Positions 19,789 through 28,833 of a stretch of 64,000 bases of DNA are shown piece by piece. Each line of letters opens with the position of its first letter. The first letter of the stretch is position 1. The notes under the pieces were generated by a model that worked only from the letters and a program-made list of their open reading frames with translations, was not told the origin of the DNA and searched no databases. Position numbers and translations under genes: made by a program. The stretch is from Archangium violaceum (GTDB taxonomy: Bacteria; Myxococcota; Myxococcia; Myxococcales; Myxococcaceae). The stretch lies in NCBI RefSeq assembly GCF_016859125.1, contig NZ_CP069338.1, positions 10,667,501-10,731,500 on the forward strand, read 5' to 3'.

Positions 19789-21243
19789 ATGAACCCAGCT
19801 CCCAAGCCGCGCTGTCCGACGTGCCAGAGCGAGTACGCGGAGGACGTCTCGTACTGTCCCCGAGACGGCGCGGCGCTGCTGCCCGCCGTGCTGGAGGGCC
19901 GCTACCGGTTGCTGTCGCAGCTCGGCGCGGGAGGCATGGGTGTGGTGTACCTCGCCGAGCACCTGGGCCTGCGCAAGAGCGTGGCGGTGAAGCTGCTGCG
20001 CGGTGAGCTGTCGCGAGATCCCACCTTCGCCCGCCGCTTCGAGCAGGAGGCCATCGCCGCCAGCCAGATCGGCCACGAGCACATCGTCAACGTGACGGAC
20101 CTGGGCCGCACCCCCACCGGTGAGCTCTTCTACGTCATGGAATTGCTGGAGGGAGAGAGCCTCGGGGCGCTGCTGCTGCGCGAACACTTCCTCCCGCTGG
20201 GGCGCGCCGTGCCCATCCTGACGCAGGTGTGCCGGGCACTCGAGGCGGCGCATGCGCGCGGCATCGTCCACCGGGACGTGAAGCCGCAGAACGTGATGCT
20301 CCTGCGGCGCCAGGGGCAGGCGGACTTCGTCAAGGTGGTGGACTTCGGCATCTCCAAGGTGATGCAGGGGCAGCCGGGCAACGGGCTCACCGAGGCGGGC
20401 GCCATCCTCGGCACCGCCAACTACATGGCCCCGGAGCAGGCGGCGGGTGGACCGGTGGATGCCCGGGCGGATGTGTACTCGGTGGGTGTGCTCACCTACG
20501 AGCTCTGCACCGGCTCGCGCCCCTTCCGTGGGGACAACACCTTCGCCACGATGTTGCAGCACCTGGAGGCCACCGCCGAGCCCCCCAGCCGGCGCCGCCC
20601 GGACCTCGGCCTGCCGCCGGAGCTGGACGCGCTGGTGCTGAGCGCGCTCGCCAAGGACCCGGCCGCTCGCCCCATCCTGGAGACATTCCGAGCCGGGCTG
20701 GAGGCGCTCGTTACGGGCCGCGTGCCCGTGCTCCCGCCCGCCACACCGCCCGTTCCGCCTACCGTGGCCGAGCCCCTCGAGCCCACCGCGGTGTCCACCC
20801 GGAGCCTGGAGTCGGTCCACCGTCGCGGGCGCGGCGGGCTCCTCGCGGGAGGAGTGGGCGCCCTGCTGCTCCTCGGCGGCGTGGGGCTGTGGGCGGTCAC
20901 CTCGCGAGGCCCGGCCGTGGAGCCCTCGAAGGAGTCCGCTCCCCCGCCGGCTCCGGCCCGTCCACGCCTGTCCATCACCTCGCGGCCCGAGGGCGCCACG
21001 GTGACGCTGGGCGGGCGGGTGCTCGGAGTCACGCCCCTGGAACTGGAGCGCCCGGACGGAGACGCCGGCCCCCTACGCCTCACCCTGGAGGGCCACACCC
21101 CCGAGGTGCTCGAGCGCCTGCCCGAGGGCGAGCGGCTGGAAGTCACGCTGAAGAAACCACCGCCGCCGCGCGTGCGGCCCGACAAGCCCCGGACGGGCAA
21201 GGCCCAGGGCAACGTCCAGGACCTCAAGCCCAACCCCTTCTGA
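19789..21243 (+). CDS. Transmembrane Ser/Thr kinase with zinc ribbon and PEGA domain
   Basis: 484 residues. A short N-terminal ribbon CPTCQSEY...YCPRDG (Cys9, Cys12, Cys23) precedes a complete kinase domain (GAGGMGVVYLAEH, Lys68, HRD 161-163, DFG 185-187, APEQAAGGPVDARADVYSVG). A Pro-rich linker, one membrane helix (~345-368), and a PEGA repeat (LSITSRPEGATVTLGGRVLG) follow. The kinase would be cytoplasmic and the PEGA part periplasmic. The protein encoded at 21251 also has a PEGA repeat, suggesting envelope signalling. Confidence 0.9.
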   Translation: MNPAPKPRCPTCQSEYAEDVSYCPRDGAALLPAVLEGRYRLLSQLGAGGMGVVYLAEHLGLRKSVAVKLLRGELSRDPTFARRFEQEAIAASQIGHEHIVNVTDLGRTPTGELFYVMELLEGESLGALLLREHFLPLGRAVPILTQVCRALEAAHARGIVHRDVKPQNVMLLRRQGQADFVKVVDFGISKVMQGQPGNGLTEAGAILGTANYMAPEQAAGGPVDARADVYSVGVLTYELCTGSRPFRGDNTFATMLQHLEATAEPPSRRRPDLGLPPELDALVLSALAKDPAARPILETFRAGLEALVTGRVPVLPPATPPVPPTVAEPLEPTAVSTRSLESVHRRGRGGLLAGGVGALLLLGGVGLWAVTSRGPAVEPSKESAPPPAPARPRLSITSRPEGATVTLGGRVLGVTPLELERPDGDAGPLRLTLEGHTPEVLERLPEGERLEVTLKKPPPPRVRPDKPRTGKAQGNVQDLKPNPF

Positions 21244-21250
21244 ACCGACG

Positions 21251-22123
21251 ATGACCACCCGCCACCGCCGCATGTCCTTCCCGGCGCTCCTCGTCGCGCT
21301 GCTGCTCGCCCTGGGAGGTACGGGGGCGAGCGCCACCGAGCCCGGAGCCGCCCGCGCCACCGCTCGCAAGCACTTCGAGCGCGGAACCACCCTCTACCAG
21401 GAGGGCCGCTACGCCGAGGCCGCCGCCGCCTTCGAGGCCGCCTACCAGACGCTCGCCAACGGCGTGGTCCTCTACAACCTGGGCCAGTGTTACGAGAAGC
21501 TCGGCGATCTCCAGCGGGCCATCGGCTACTACCGCGACTACCTGCGCATGGTGCCCGACGCGGAGGACCGGCCACTCGTCGAGTCGCTCATCGCCCGGCT
21601 GGAGAAACGCCACGAAGAGGAGCGCCGCCCCCAGGTGACCGTCTCCAGCGAGCCCGCGGGAGCACGCGTCCAGGTGGATGGCGAGGCGCGTGGGGTGACG
21701 CCCTGGAGCAGCAAGCTGGAGGTGGGCCCGCACCGGCTCGAGGTGACACACGAGGGCTACCAGCCACTGCGGCGCGACGTGGAGTTGCGGCCGGGCGAGC
21801 CCCTCGAGCTCCAGTTGATGCTCACGCCCTTGTCGAGGAGCGGAGTGGCGCTCGAAAGCAGCCCGGGACAACCACGCAGGCGCGTCTGGACGTGGGTGGC
21901 CGCGGGCGCGGCGGGGGTGGCGACGGCGGGGGCGGTGACGCTCGGGCTACTGGCGCGCTCCGACTCGCGGGAGCTGCTGGCCCGGCCGCACGAGCGCGCC
22001 GAGGCGCAGCGACTGCACGACTCGGCCCTGGGACGGGCGCGGGCCTCCAACATCCTCACCGGTACCGCGGGCGTGGCCCTGCTGGCGGGCACGACCCTGT
22101 TCTTCCTCGAGGGGAGCTTCTGA
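21251..22123 (+). CDS. TPR and PEGA-domain envelope protein
   Basis: 290 residues. The N-terminal signal/anchor ends near GASA. TPR units lie at about 35-115 (ARKHFERGTTLYQEGRYAEA, LYNLGQCYEKLGDLQRAIGY), then a PEGA repeat (VTVSSEPAGARVQVDGEARG). Two hydrophobic segments near the C-terminus flank a short charged loop. It starts 7 bp after the upstream kinase and ends 1 bp before the next start, so the three are one transcript. Probably a scaffold in the periplasm or membrane; specific role unknown. Confidence 0.85.
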   Translation: MTTRHRRMSFPALLVALLLALGGTGASATEPGAARATARKHFERGTTLYQEGRYAEAAAAFEAAYQTLANGVVLYNLGQCYEKLGDLQRAIGYYRDYLRMVPDAEDRPLVESLIARLEKRHEEERRPQVTVSSEPAGARVQVDGEARGVTPWSSKLEVGPHRLEVTHEGYQPLRRDVELRPGEPLELQLMLTPLSRSGVALESSPGQPRRRVWTWVAAGAAGVATAGAVTLGLLARSDSRELLARPHERAEAQRLHDSALGRARASNILTGTAGVALLAGTTLFFLEGSF

Positions 22124-22124
22124 C

Positions 22125-23210
22125 GTGCGCGCCTGGCTGACGGTGGTGATGATGATGGCCCTGGCGGGCTGCGGCGTGCAGGTAACGGGCGCGCCATGCG
22201 AGGACGACCTGCAGTGCCCGAGTGCCCAGCGCTGCACCCCCGAGGGCCGCTGCGTGGCGGGCGCCCGCTCCGGGGAGCACCTGCTGGAGTCCTGCCGCAC
22301 GGCGGTGGAGACGCTCGCCCGGCGCGCGAACCAGTGCGACGGCGGGCCGCCGGACAGCTACCAGCGGATGGTGGACACCGAAGCGGTGTGTGCCTCGGTG
22401 GTGGCGAGCGTCCAGACGGGACGGCAGACCTTCCTCCCGGAACAGTTCGGCGCTTGCGTGCGCCGCCTGCGCGGCCTGCCCTGTGGCGCGCTGACGCTCG
22501 AGGAGTTCAGCCAGGGCAACCTGTTGGCCCACTGCGACGCCCTGACGCCCCAGGTGGCGGAAGGCAACCCGTGTGGCAGCAACCTGGACTGTCAGGGCGG
22601 CTGGTGTGACACGAGCGCCGGCTGTCCCGGCGTGTGCAAGCGCTACGTGCCCGCGGGGAGCGGGTGTGACGGCAGCGTCCCGTGCCAGCCCGGCTCCACC
22701 TGCTCGCTCAACGTGTGCCGCGCGTACGCGAACCTGGGCGAGTCCTGCGCCTGGGGGGTGCGCTGCGCGCCCGAGGCCAACGCCGCGTGCGTGAACAATC
22801 TGTGTGTCGCGCGCAAGGAGGCCGGTGCCTGCGCGAGCGCCGACGAGTGCGCGCCCGGCCAGGCCTGCGTGAAGCTGGCCGCGGGCGCGACCGCCCCGCG
22901 CGAGTGCCGCCCGGCCCGGGGCCTGGACGAGGCCTGCACGCCCGGGGCCCTCGAGTGCGGCGGCCTGCTCTACTGTGAGGCCGCCTCCGCGCGCTGCCGC
23001 CCGTGGAGGGAGCTCGGCCAGACGTGCTTCAACCCGGACGGCACGGAGGAGCTGGCCCTGTGCCTCGGGAGCCGGTGCGCCTTCGGTCCCTTCGTCCAGC
23101 TCGTCTGCCAGCAGTACGCCGCCCCCGGAGAGGCCTGCCTGCTCAACGCGGACTGCGGCCCCACGGGCGCCTGCCGCAACAAGGTCTGCGTCCCCACCTG
23201 GTGCCGGTGA
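22125..23210 (+). CDS. Cys-rich lipoprotein with EGF/Dickkopf-like repeats
   Basis: 361 residues from GTG 22125, one base after the preceding stop. The signal ends MALAGC. About thirty cysteines are arranged in short modules such as CEDDLQCPSAQRCTPEGRCV, GNPCGSNLDCQGGWC and GEACLLNADCGPTGACRNKV, typical of secreted disulfide-rich myxobacterial lipoproteins. No enzyme motif is visible. A paralogue of the same architecture is encoded at 26308-27438 on the other strand. Confidence 0.85.
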   Translation: MRAWLTVVMMMALAGCGVQVTGAPCEDDLQCPSAQRCTPEGRCVAGARSGEHLLESCRTAVETLARRANQCDGGPPDSYQRMVDTEAVCASVVASVQTGRQTFLPEQFGACVRRLRGLPCGALTLEEFSQGNLLAHCDALTPQVAEGNPCGSNLDCQGGWCDTSAGCPGVCKRYVPAGSGCDGSVPCQPGSTCSLNVCRAYANLGESCAWGVRCAPEANAACVNNLCVARKEAGACASADECAPGQACVKLAAGATAPRECRPARGLDEACTPGALECGGLLYCEAASARCRPWRELGQTCFNPDGTEELALCLGSRCAFGPFVQLVCQQYAAPGEACLLNADCGPTGACRNKVCVPTWCR

Positions 23211-23233
23211 GCCTCGGCACGATGTAGAGCGCG

Positions 23234-23261
23234 CCCTACGGCGCGGGTGCCTCCCGTAGGG
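23234..23261 (+). terminator. Inverted repeat after the lipoprotein gene
   Basis: CCCTACGG ... CCGTAGGG, perfect 8-bp arms with a 12-base loop, 24 bp past the stop at 23210. No T run. It may end the operon or be part of the regulatory region of the next gene. Confidence 0.4.
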
Positions 23262-23265
23262 TTCG

Positions 23266-23335
23266 GCCTACAGGCGCGGCGGGGGCACCTCGTGGTTTCG
23301 CGGGTTTGGCGGTGGTCCGCCCCTTGCTCATGGGG
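23266..23335 (+). promoter_or_regulatory. Sigma-54 promoter module (copy 2)
   Basis: The core at 23313-23328 reads TGGTCCG-CCCC-TTGCT, identical to copy 1 at 16801. Upstream bases (GCCTACA, then CTCGTGGTTTCGCGGGTTTG) and the downstream CATGGGG are shared too. The start codon it serves (23366) lies 38 bp downstream. Confidence 0.75.
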
Positions 23336-23365
23336 ACGGCACGACTTCCCACCCGAGGAAACACC

Positions 23366-24355
23366 ATGAAGAAGATGTTCGGCGTCCTGGCTTCGCTCTC
23401 CCTCGCCGCTTGCGGCGGCCCCCAGATCGAAACGGTGTCCTTCAAGGACGGCCTGCCCTCCCAGGAGATGGCGAAGCTGGAGGTCCCCACCGAGAGCGAG
23501 CAGCGCATCAACCAGGGTCTGGCCCACGTGGAGCAGACGCTGCGAGGCGATCTGTCCCGCACCTGGCTCGTGACCGGGGGGACGGTGCTCTTCGTCAACG
23601 GCGTCACCCTGTGGACGCTCGGCTCGCTCAACTTCGTGGCGGGCTTCGAGCCGACCTCGGATGACGGCACCACGGCGGTGTGGGGTCCGCACACCAACGA
23701 CTGGGAGGGCACCACCTGGAAGCTGACGGCCGTGCGCACCGCGCCCAATGCCTTCCGCTACACCCTGGAGGCCAAGGCCAGGGGCGCCGCGGACAGCGAG
23801 TACGCCGCCGTCATCACCGGCTCGCATACGGTGGCGGTGGACGAGAACGGCAAGGCCATCAAGGGCTATGGCGAGGGGCGCTTCGACATCGACTACGACA
23901 AGGCCGCGCGTCTGCCGCACCAGGACAGCAAGAAGGGCCGGGTGAGCTTCCACTACAACCGGCAGAGCCCCACGGCCGCGGTCACCGTGGACGTGGACCT
24001 CGAGGAGTTCGTCAACGACGCCTCCAGGCCCGACACGGCCGCCTACCGCTACAGCCAGGTGCCCGGGGGCGAGGGCTCGTTCGAGTTCGCCGTCGACTCC
24101 AACATCCACTGGTTCGACCTGACCCGGATCGCCCTGGAGCGCTGGAGCATCAAGAGCCGCTGGACGGCCACGGGCGCGGGCCGCGCGGACGTGCGCGCGA
24201 CCGGAGGCGATCTCGCCAGCCCCGTCACGATGAACGAGTGCTGGGACACGCACTTCCGCTCGACCTTCATGGACGGCAACGTGGCCTCCCAGCTGCGCTG
24301 GGGTAGCGAGTCCACGGACTGCGCCATCATCGGCGCGTCCTACTCCACGCGCTGA
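23366..24355 (+). CDS. Lipoprotein of unknown function
   Basis: 329 residues; ATG 23366 after GAGGAAA. The signal peptide ends SLAAC, so it is lipid-anchored. The mature part is mostly polar beta-type sequence without a recognised domain; a stretch VSFHYNRQSPTAAVTVDVDL suggests a beta sandwich. It is transcribed from the sigma-54 module in front. Its 3' end overlaps the convergent sigma-factor gene by 16 bp. Confidence 0.75.
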   Translation: MKKMFGVLASLSLAACGGPQIETVSFKDGLPSQEMAKLEVPTESEQRINQGLAHVEQTLRGDLSRTWLVTGGTVLFVNGVTLWTLGSLNFVAGFEPTSDDGTTAVWGPHTNDWEGTTWKLTAVRTAPNAFRYTLEAKARGAADSEYAAVITGSHTVAVDENGKAIKGYGEGRFDIDYDKAARLPHQDSKKGRVSFHYNRQSPTAAVTVDVDLEEFVNDASRPDTAAYRYSQVPGGEGSFEFAVDSNIHWFDLTRIALERWSIKSRWTATGAGRADVRATGGDLASPVTMNECWDTHFRSTFMDGNVASQLRWGSESTDCAIIGASYSTR

Positions 24356-25626
24356 GGCCTACCGCGGGGCGCGCCTGGAGTACACGCGGCGGCGCGCTCG
24401 CGCAGCAACTGGCGCTCGCGTGCGTTGCGCGTGAGCGAGGCCGCGCGCTCGAACTCCGCACGGGCCTCGTCGAGGCGTCCGAGCTTCGCGAGCAGGTCCC
24501 CTCGCACGCTCGGCAGGAGGTGGTAGCCCTCGAGCGCGCGCTCCGAGGTCAGCGCATCGACGATCTCGAGCCCCGCCGCGGGCCCGGACGCCATGGCGAC
24601 GGCGACCGCGCGATTCAGCTCCACGACGGGCGAAGACGTGAGCTGGGCGAGTTCCTCGTAGAGCGCCGCGATGCGGGCCCAGTCCGTCTCCTCCGGCGTG
24701 AGCGCGCGTGCGTGGCAGGCGGCGATCTCGGCCTGCAACACGTAGGGGCCCCGCTCGCCCCCGAGCTTTTCGGCACGCTCCCGCGCCGCGAGCCCCCGGC
24801 GGATGAGGATGCGATCCCAGAGCGCGCGGTTCTGCTCCATCAACAGGACGGGCTCTCCCGACGGACCCACCCGCGCCCTCAGCCGCGAGGCCTGGAGCTC
24901 CATCAACGCGACGAGGCCATGGACCTCCGGCTCCTTCGGGACGAGCTCGGCCAGGATGCGGCCGAGACGAAGCGCGTCCTCACAGAGCGCGGGCCGGACC
25001 CAGTCGTCACCGGCGGTGGCCGAGTAGCCCTCGTTGAAGATGAGGTAGAGGACCTCCAGCACCGACGACAGCCGGGCGGCGAGCTCCTCCCCACGCGGGA
25101 CCTCGAAGGGGACGCGCGCCTCCGAGAGGGTCCGCTTTGCCCGGACGATGCGCTGGGCCACGGTCGGCTCCAGGACCAGGAAGGCCCGGGCGATCTCCTC
25201 GGTCGTCAGGCCACCGAGCAGGCGCAACGTGAGCGCGACGCGCGCCTCGGTCGAGAGCACCGGATGACACGAGATGAGCATGAGGCGCAGGAGATCGTCG
25301 CCGACGTCGTTGTCGATCGCCGCGTCGAGGTCCGGCGTCCGCTCGGTCTCGAGCTCGTGGCCGAGCTGCTCGTGCTTGCGCTCGAGCAGCTTGTTCCGGC
25401 GGAACATGTCGATGGCCCGGCGCTTCGCGGTGGCCATGAGCCAGGCGCCCGGCTTGTCCGGCACACCTGACTGCGGCCACTGCTCGAGCGCGGCGACGAG
25501 CGCGTCCTGCGCGAGCTCCTCGGCCAGAGCGACGTCACGAACGAACCGCGTGAGCCCGGCGATGAGCCGGGCCGACTCGATTCTCCAGACCGCGTGGATC
25601 GCGCGTTGCGTCTCGGTGGCCGTCAC
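24340..25626 (-). CDS. ECF sigma factor with C-terminal TPR-like extension (ECF42 type)
   Basis: 428 residues from GTG 25626. Sigma region 2 (FVRDVALAEELAQDALVAAL, AWLMATAKRRAIDMFRR) and region 4 (LGGLTTEEIARAFLVLEPT) are followed by a long helical extension (LSSVLEVLYLIFNEGYSATA onward), characteristic of the ECF42 group. That group is usually linked to DGPF/YCII proteins rather than an anti-sigma factor; just such a gene lies immediately upstream (25680-26114). The C-terminal extension is thought to control activity. Confidence 0.9.
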   Translation of the reverse strand: MTATETQRAIHAVWRIESARLIAGLTRFVRDVALAEELAQDALVAALEQWPQSGVPDKPGAWLMATAKRRAIDMFRRNKLLERKHEQLGHELETERTPDLDAAIDNDVGDDLLRLMLISCHPVLSTEARVALTLRLLGGLTTEEIARAFLVLEPTVAQRIVRAKRTLSEARVPFEVPRGEELAARLSSVLEVLYLIFNEGYSATAGDDWVRPALCEDALRLGRILAELVPKEPEVHGLVALMELQASRLRARVGPSGEPVLLMEQNRALWDRILIRRGLAARERAEKLGGERGPYVLQAEIAACHARALTPEETDWARIAALYEELAQLTSSPVVELNRAVAVAMASGPAAGLEIVDALTSERALEGYHLLPSVRGDLLAKLGRLDEARAEFERAASLTRNARERQLLRERAAACTPGAPRGRPQRVE

Positions 25627-25679
25627 GGCGGCCGATCAGAGCAACTTCGGCCGTCCGTGCAAGGCCGGGGGAACCCCGG

Positions 25680-26114
25680 CTACGCCTTCTCGACCTTCGC
25701 GGCCAACTCCGCGGCCAGGCGCTCCTCCGCCGCCCGGAGCTCGGGCGTCAACGCGGGACCGAAGTCGTCCGCCTCGAACACCCGGCGGAGCTCGATCTCG
25801 CTCTCCGAGCCAGTGGGGTTGGGACAGCGCCTGGCCCACTCGATCGCCTCCTCCATCGACTTCACCTGCCACATCCAGAAGCCGGCGATCAGCTCCTTGG
25901 TCTCGGTGAAGGGCCCGTCGATGACCGTCCTCTTGCTTCCGGAGAACCTGACGCGCGCGCCCTTCGAGCTTGGGTGCAGGCCCTCGCCCGCGAGCATCAC
26001 GCCGGCCTTCACCAGTTCCTCGTTGTACTTCCCCATTTCGGCCAGCTGCTCCGTCGTCGGGAGGACGCCCGCCTCGGTGTCCTTCGTGGCCTTGATCAGC
26101 ACCATGACTTTCAT
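25680..26114 (-). CDS. YCII/DGPF-domain protein
   Basis: 144 residues; ATG 26114 after GGAAGGAG. It contains the signature region TVIDGPFTETKELIAGFWMW (DGPF), with a small ferredoxin-like fold expected. Members are co-inherited with ECF42 sigma factors; the sigma gene begins 53 bp downstream in the same direction. Biochemical role unknown. Confidence 0.9.
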   Translation of the reverse strand: MKVMVLIKATKDTEAGVLPTTEQLAEMGKYNEELVKAGVMLAGEGLHPSSKGARVRFSGSKRTVIDGPFTETKELIAGFWMWQVKSMEEAIEWARRCPNPTGSESEIELRRVFEADDFGPALTPELRAAEERLAAELAAKVEKA

Positions 26115-26307
26115 CGCCGTATCTCCTTCCGGGTGGATGCCGGGGTGTGCTCCCTGGCTCCTACCCTGACGTCGAACGAGGGCCGCCGGGATCGACATGG
26201 GATTTTCGATGTTTTTCAGCGCGCCCAAGTGCCCGGATTTCCTGGCCGGCAGGGGCTGGAGGCCCACCCCGAGGGGGGGGGCGGGCATTCCCCGGTCCCC
26301 TGCCCGC

Positions 26308-27438
26308 TCAGCTCTCGCAGGTGCCAGGAAAGCCCGGTTGGCAGGTGCCGTCGACGCAGAGCAGGCCCTGTCTGCATGAGGCCCACTCGTACGAATCGCA
26401 CGCCTCCCCCAGCTTCCCCTGGGGCTTGCAGCTCTCCGTCCCCGTCCTCCTGTCGCACCAGTTCCCCAGGCCACATTCGGTGCCGGAGCAGGATTCTCCC
26501 GCCTCCGCGGGCCGCCGGCACGTGCGCTCCGCGCCTCGACTGTCGCTGCCGCAGACGAGATTCGTCCGGCACGTGAAGAGGCCGTAGACGTCGGAGCACG
26601 GCTCGCCGAGGACGTGCAGCTCACGACACCTCCCCGGCTCCGAATCGGTCGTCTTCTCGCAGAAGAGGTCCTCCTTGCAGCCGCCTCCCGTGCAGGCCTC
26701 TCCCACGTCGGCGAGCCGGCGGCAGCTCCCCTCGACGCAGCGCAGGTGCGGCAGGCAGAGGCCCCCGCCCGAGCCGCAAGCCGCGCCCTCCGTGGCCAGG
26801 CGCTGGCACGTCTGGGTGCTGGAGTTGCAATAGAGCCCCTCGGCGCAGAGGGCATCCCGGGAGCACGCACCGCCTTCGCCCGGGCGGGCCTGACAGATGC
26901 CCTCCACGGGGATGAGCCCGGGAGCGCACTCCTGCTGGACATTGGCCAGCGTCTGGCCCAGGCCCACGCCCGGCTTGCAGGTGCCCGCGGCGCAGACCGG
27001 GACGGCCGTCCGCTCGCAGTATGAGGTGGGACCGCACTCGTCGAAGAACAGGCACGGCTCACCGTCCTTCTGCTGGCCCACGAGGAAGTCACACACGTCC
27101 CCATCGCGGGCCTCGCCGAGGCTCTGATCGCACGAGCTGTCCCGGATGCGCTCCACGCACGCCTCGGCCTGGTCCTCGTCGAAACGCAGCCGGCCAGAGC
27201 TGAACGAGCCCTCGTATGCCCAGTAGGGCGGCATCCCCGCCTCGCGCTGGATACGAGCGAACTCGCGCGCCTCGCGCACACAGGCGTCCTCGTCGCGGAT
27301 TTGCCCGCAGCGTGCCTTCCGGTGGCACAGCGCCTCGTTGTACTTCTCCGAATAGTCCTCCTGGCTGATGCCCCCACACGCGGCCAGCAACAGCGCGCAC
27401 ACTCCGAGCACCCCCCCATTTCCATTCCACCGCTTCAT
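26308..27438 (-). CDS. Cys-rich lipoprotein with Dickkopf-like repeats
   Basis: 376 residues; ATG 27438 after AGGAGGC. The lipoprotein signal ends LLLAAC. The N-terminal ~110 residues carry CHRKARCGQI...CVERIRDSSC, then many Cys-rich units (GEPCLFFDECGPTSYC, GGACSRDALCAEGLYC, GESCSGTECGLGNWC). Same layout as the 22125 lipoprotein, so probably a surface-exposed disulfide-rich protein; no ligand known. A 17-codon longer start is possible but would precede the signal peptide. Confidence 0.85.
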   Translation of the reverse strand: MKRWNGNGGVLGVCALLLAACGGISQEDYSEKYNEALCHRKARCGQIRDEDACVREAREFARIQREAGMPPYWAYEGSFSSGRLRFDEDQAEACVERIRDSSCDQSLGEARDGDVCDFLVGQQKDGEPCLFFDECGPTSYCERTAVPVCAAGTCKPGVGLGQTLANVQQECAPGLIPVEGICQARPGEGGACSRDALCAEGLYCNSSTQTCQRLATEGAACGSGGGLCLPHLRCVEGSCRRLADVGEACTGGGCKEDLFCEKTTDSEPGRCRELHVLGEPCSDVYGLFTCRTNLVCGSDSRGAERTCRRPAEAGESCSGTECGLGNWCDRRTGTESCKPQGKLGEACDSYEWASCRQGLLCVDGTCQPGFPGTCES

Positions 27439-27716
27439 GACGCCTCCTGAGCGGCGGGGCTCTATCACGAGCTCGGAAGGTAGGGGCAACGGGGGCCCGG
27501 GCGGGTGATGACTCCAGACACCAGGTGGTGAATGCAGTCATCGCGCCGCGCGACGCCAGGTGGAGCCGGGTGACGGGAGCGCTCCTGCCAAGTGACTGAT
27601 TTCCCGAGACAAGGGGAGCCCGGGCCTTCGCGGGTGGCTGGGACTGGGCGTTGGCATGCGTCCTGCTCTGCGCTGTTCACGCTCACGCTCCACTTCTCGG
27701 CCTCACGGAGTCGGAA

Positions 27717-28706
27717 ATGTCCATCACGTCCGTCAACCGCTCGCCCCTCTTCGCTCCCCTCTCGATCACCTCCGACTGCAAGCCAGTCTCCGCTCCGGCC
27801 GGGAGCGTGGAGGGAACCTCCGCGCCGCAGCCCCGGAACGACCTGTGGCGGAAGCTCCTGTCCGACGCCTTCGAGCAGGGCCCGAGCAAGCCAGTCAGCG
27901 CCTCGGGCTCCAGCAAGGTGGAGCAGATGTCGCAGGTGCTTGGCGAGCTCACACAGCTGATGAGTGCCCTGGAGACGCTGCTGCAAGGGGGCCCGGGCGG
28001 CGCCCAGGTCGAGGGGCCGCTGGACCTCGCGTCCCAGGGGGCGCTGACGTCCAATGCCGCGCCCATGATCCCGGGCAACTCGACACCACGCACCCACTCC
28101 AGTGACGCGGGCCCGGGGTTTGGAGCACCTTCCGCCGGGTCCACCGAACAGGTGAATCCGAGTGAGCCGTGGTTGGCCAAGAACAACGTCGGCTCGCCCT
28201 ACAACAGCAACATGCAGCTCATCGACCCGAGCCAGAAGAGCCAGTTCAAATACACCAACACGTTCGTCAACAACACGAACCAGCCGCAGACCATCACCCT
28301 CTGGAACAAGACGGGCGAGAACGGCAACCCGAACGACGGGCAGCACTTCGACAAGAGCACGCCGAAGACGTTCACGCTGCAGCCCGGTCAGTCACAGATC
28401 GTGGCGTTCGACAGCAATAGCAGTGTGGCGTGGTGCGCATCGAAGGACGGCTCGGCGAAGCCCGGTGCGAACTTCGGTCAGACCTGGGGCGAGGCAACGT
28501 TCGCGAACGCCGGCACGGGCTGGAGCGGTTATGACACCAGCCAGATCAGCCCCGCGGGCCACAGTGGCAGGATGTCCATCTCGAACGACGCCACGGGCCA
28601 CACCGTGACGGAGGCCAACGCCTGGCAGACGCCCTCGGATGACCCCGCGGGCCGCGATGTGGGCGTCCCCGCCGGCCCGCTGAATCTGACCACGACCTTC
28701 AGCTGA
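27717..28706 (+). CDS. Hypothetical two-part protein
   Basis: 329 residues from ATG 27717 (CGGAG seven bases upstream). The first ~150 residues are Ser/Pro/Gly-rich with one amphipathic stretch (VEQMSQVLGELTQLMSALET). The second half looks like a compact beta domain (FVNNTNQPQTITLWNKTGEN, TFTLQPGQSQIVAFDSNSSV, NFGQTWGEATFANAG) and ends LNLTTTFS. No signal peptide is visible. The C-terminal half recalls small extracellular beta proteins, but I cannot assign a family. Confidence 0.7.
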   Translation: MSITSVNRSPLFAPLSITSDCKPVSAPAGSVEGTSAPQPRNDLWRKLLSDAFEQGPSKPVSASGSSKVEQMSQVLGELTQLMSALETLLQGGPGGAQVEGPLDLASQGALTSNAAPMIPGNSTPRTHSSDAGPGFGAPSAGSTEQVNPSEPWLAKNNVGSPYNSNMQLIDPSQKSQFKYTNTFVNNTNQPQTITLWNKTGENGNPNDGQHFDKSTPKTFTLQPGQSQIVAFDSNSSVAWCASKDGSAKPGANFGQTWGEATFANAGTGWSGYDTSQISPAGHSGRMSISNDATGHTVTEANAWQTPSDDPAGRDVGVPAGPLNLTTTFS

Positions 28707-28833
28707 GGGACGCGTGAGCGCCCCACACCTCGGAACCTTCGGTTCAGGTGGTTGGTCTGGCGGTTCGACCGGGCGATCTACGGACTGATCGAGCGCCTCC
28801 GGGAGCGGAGCCGCGGCTCGTGGCGCCGGGGCC

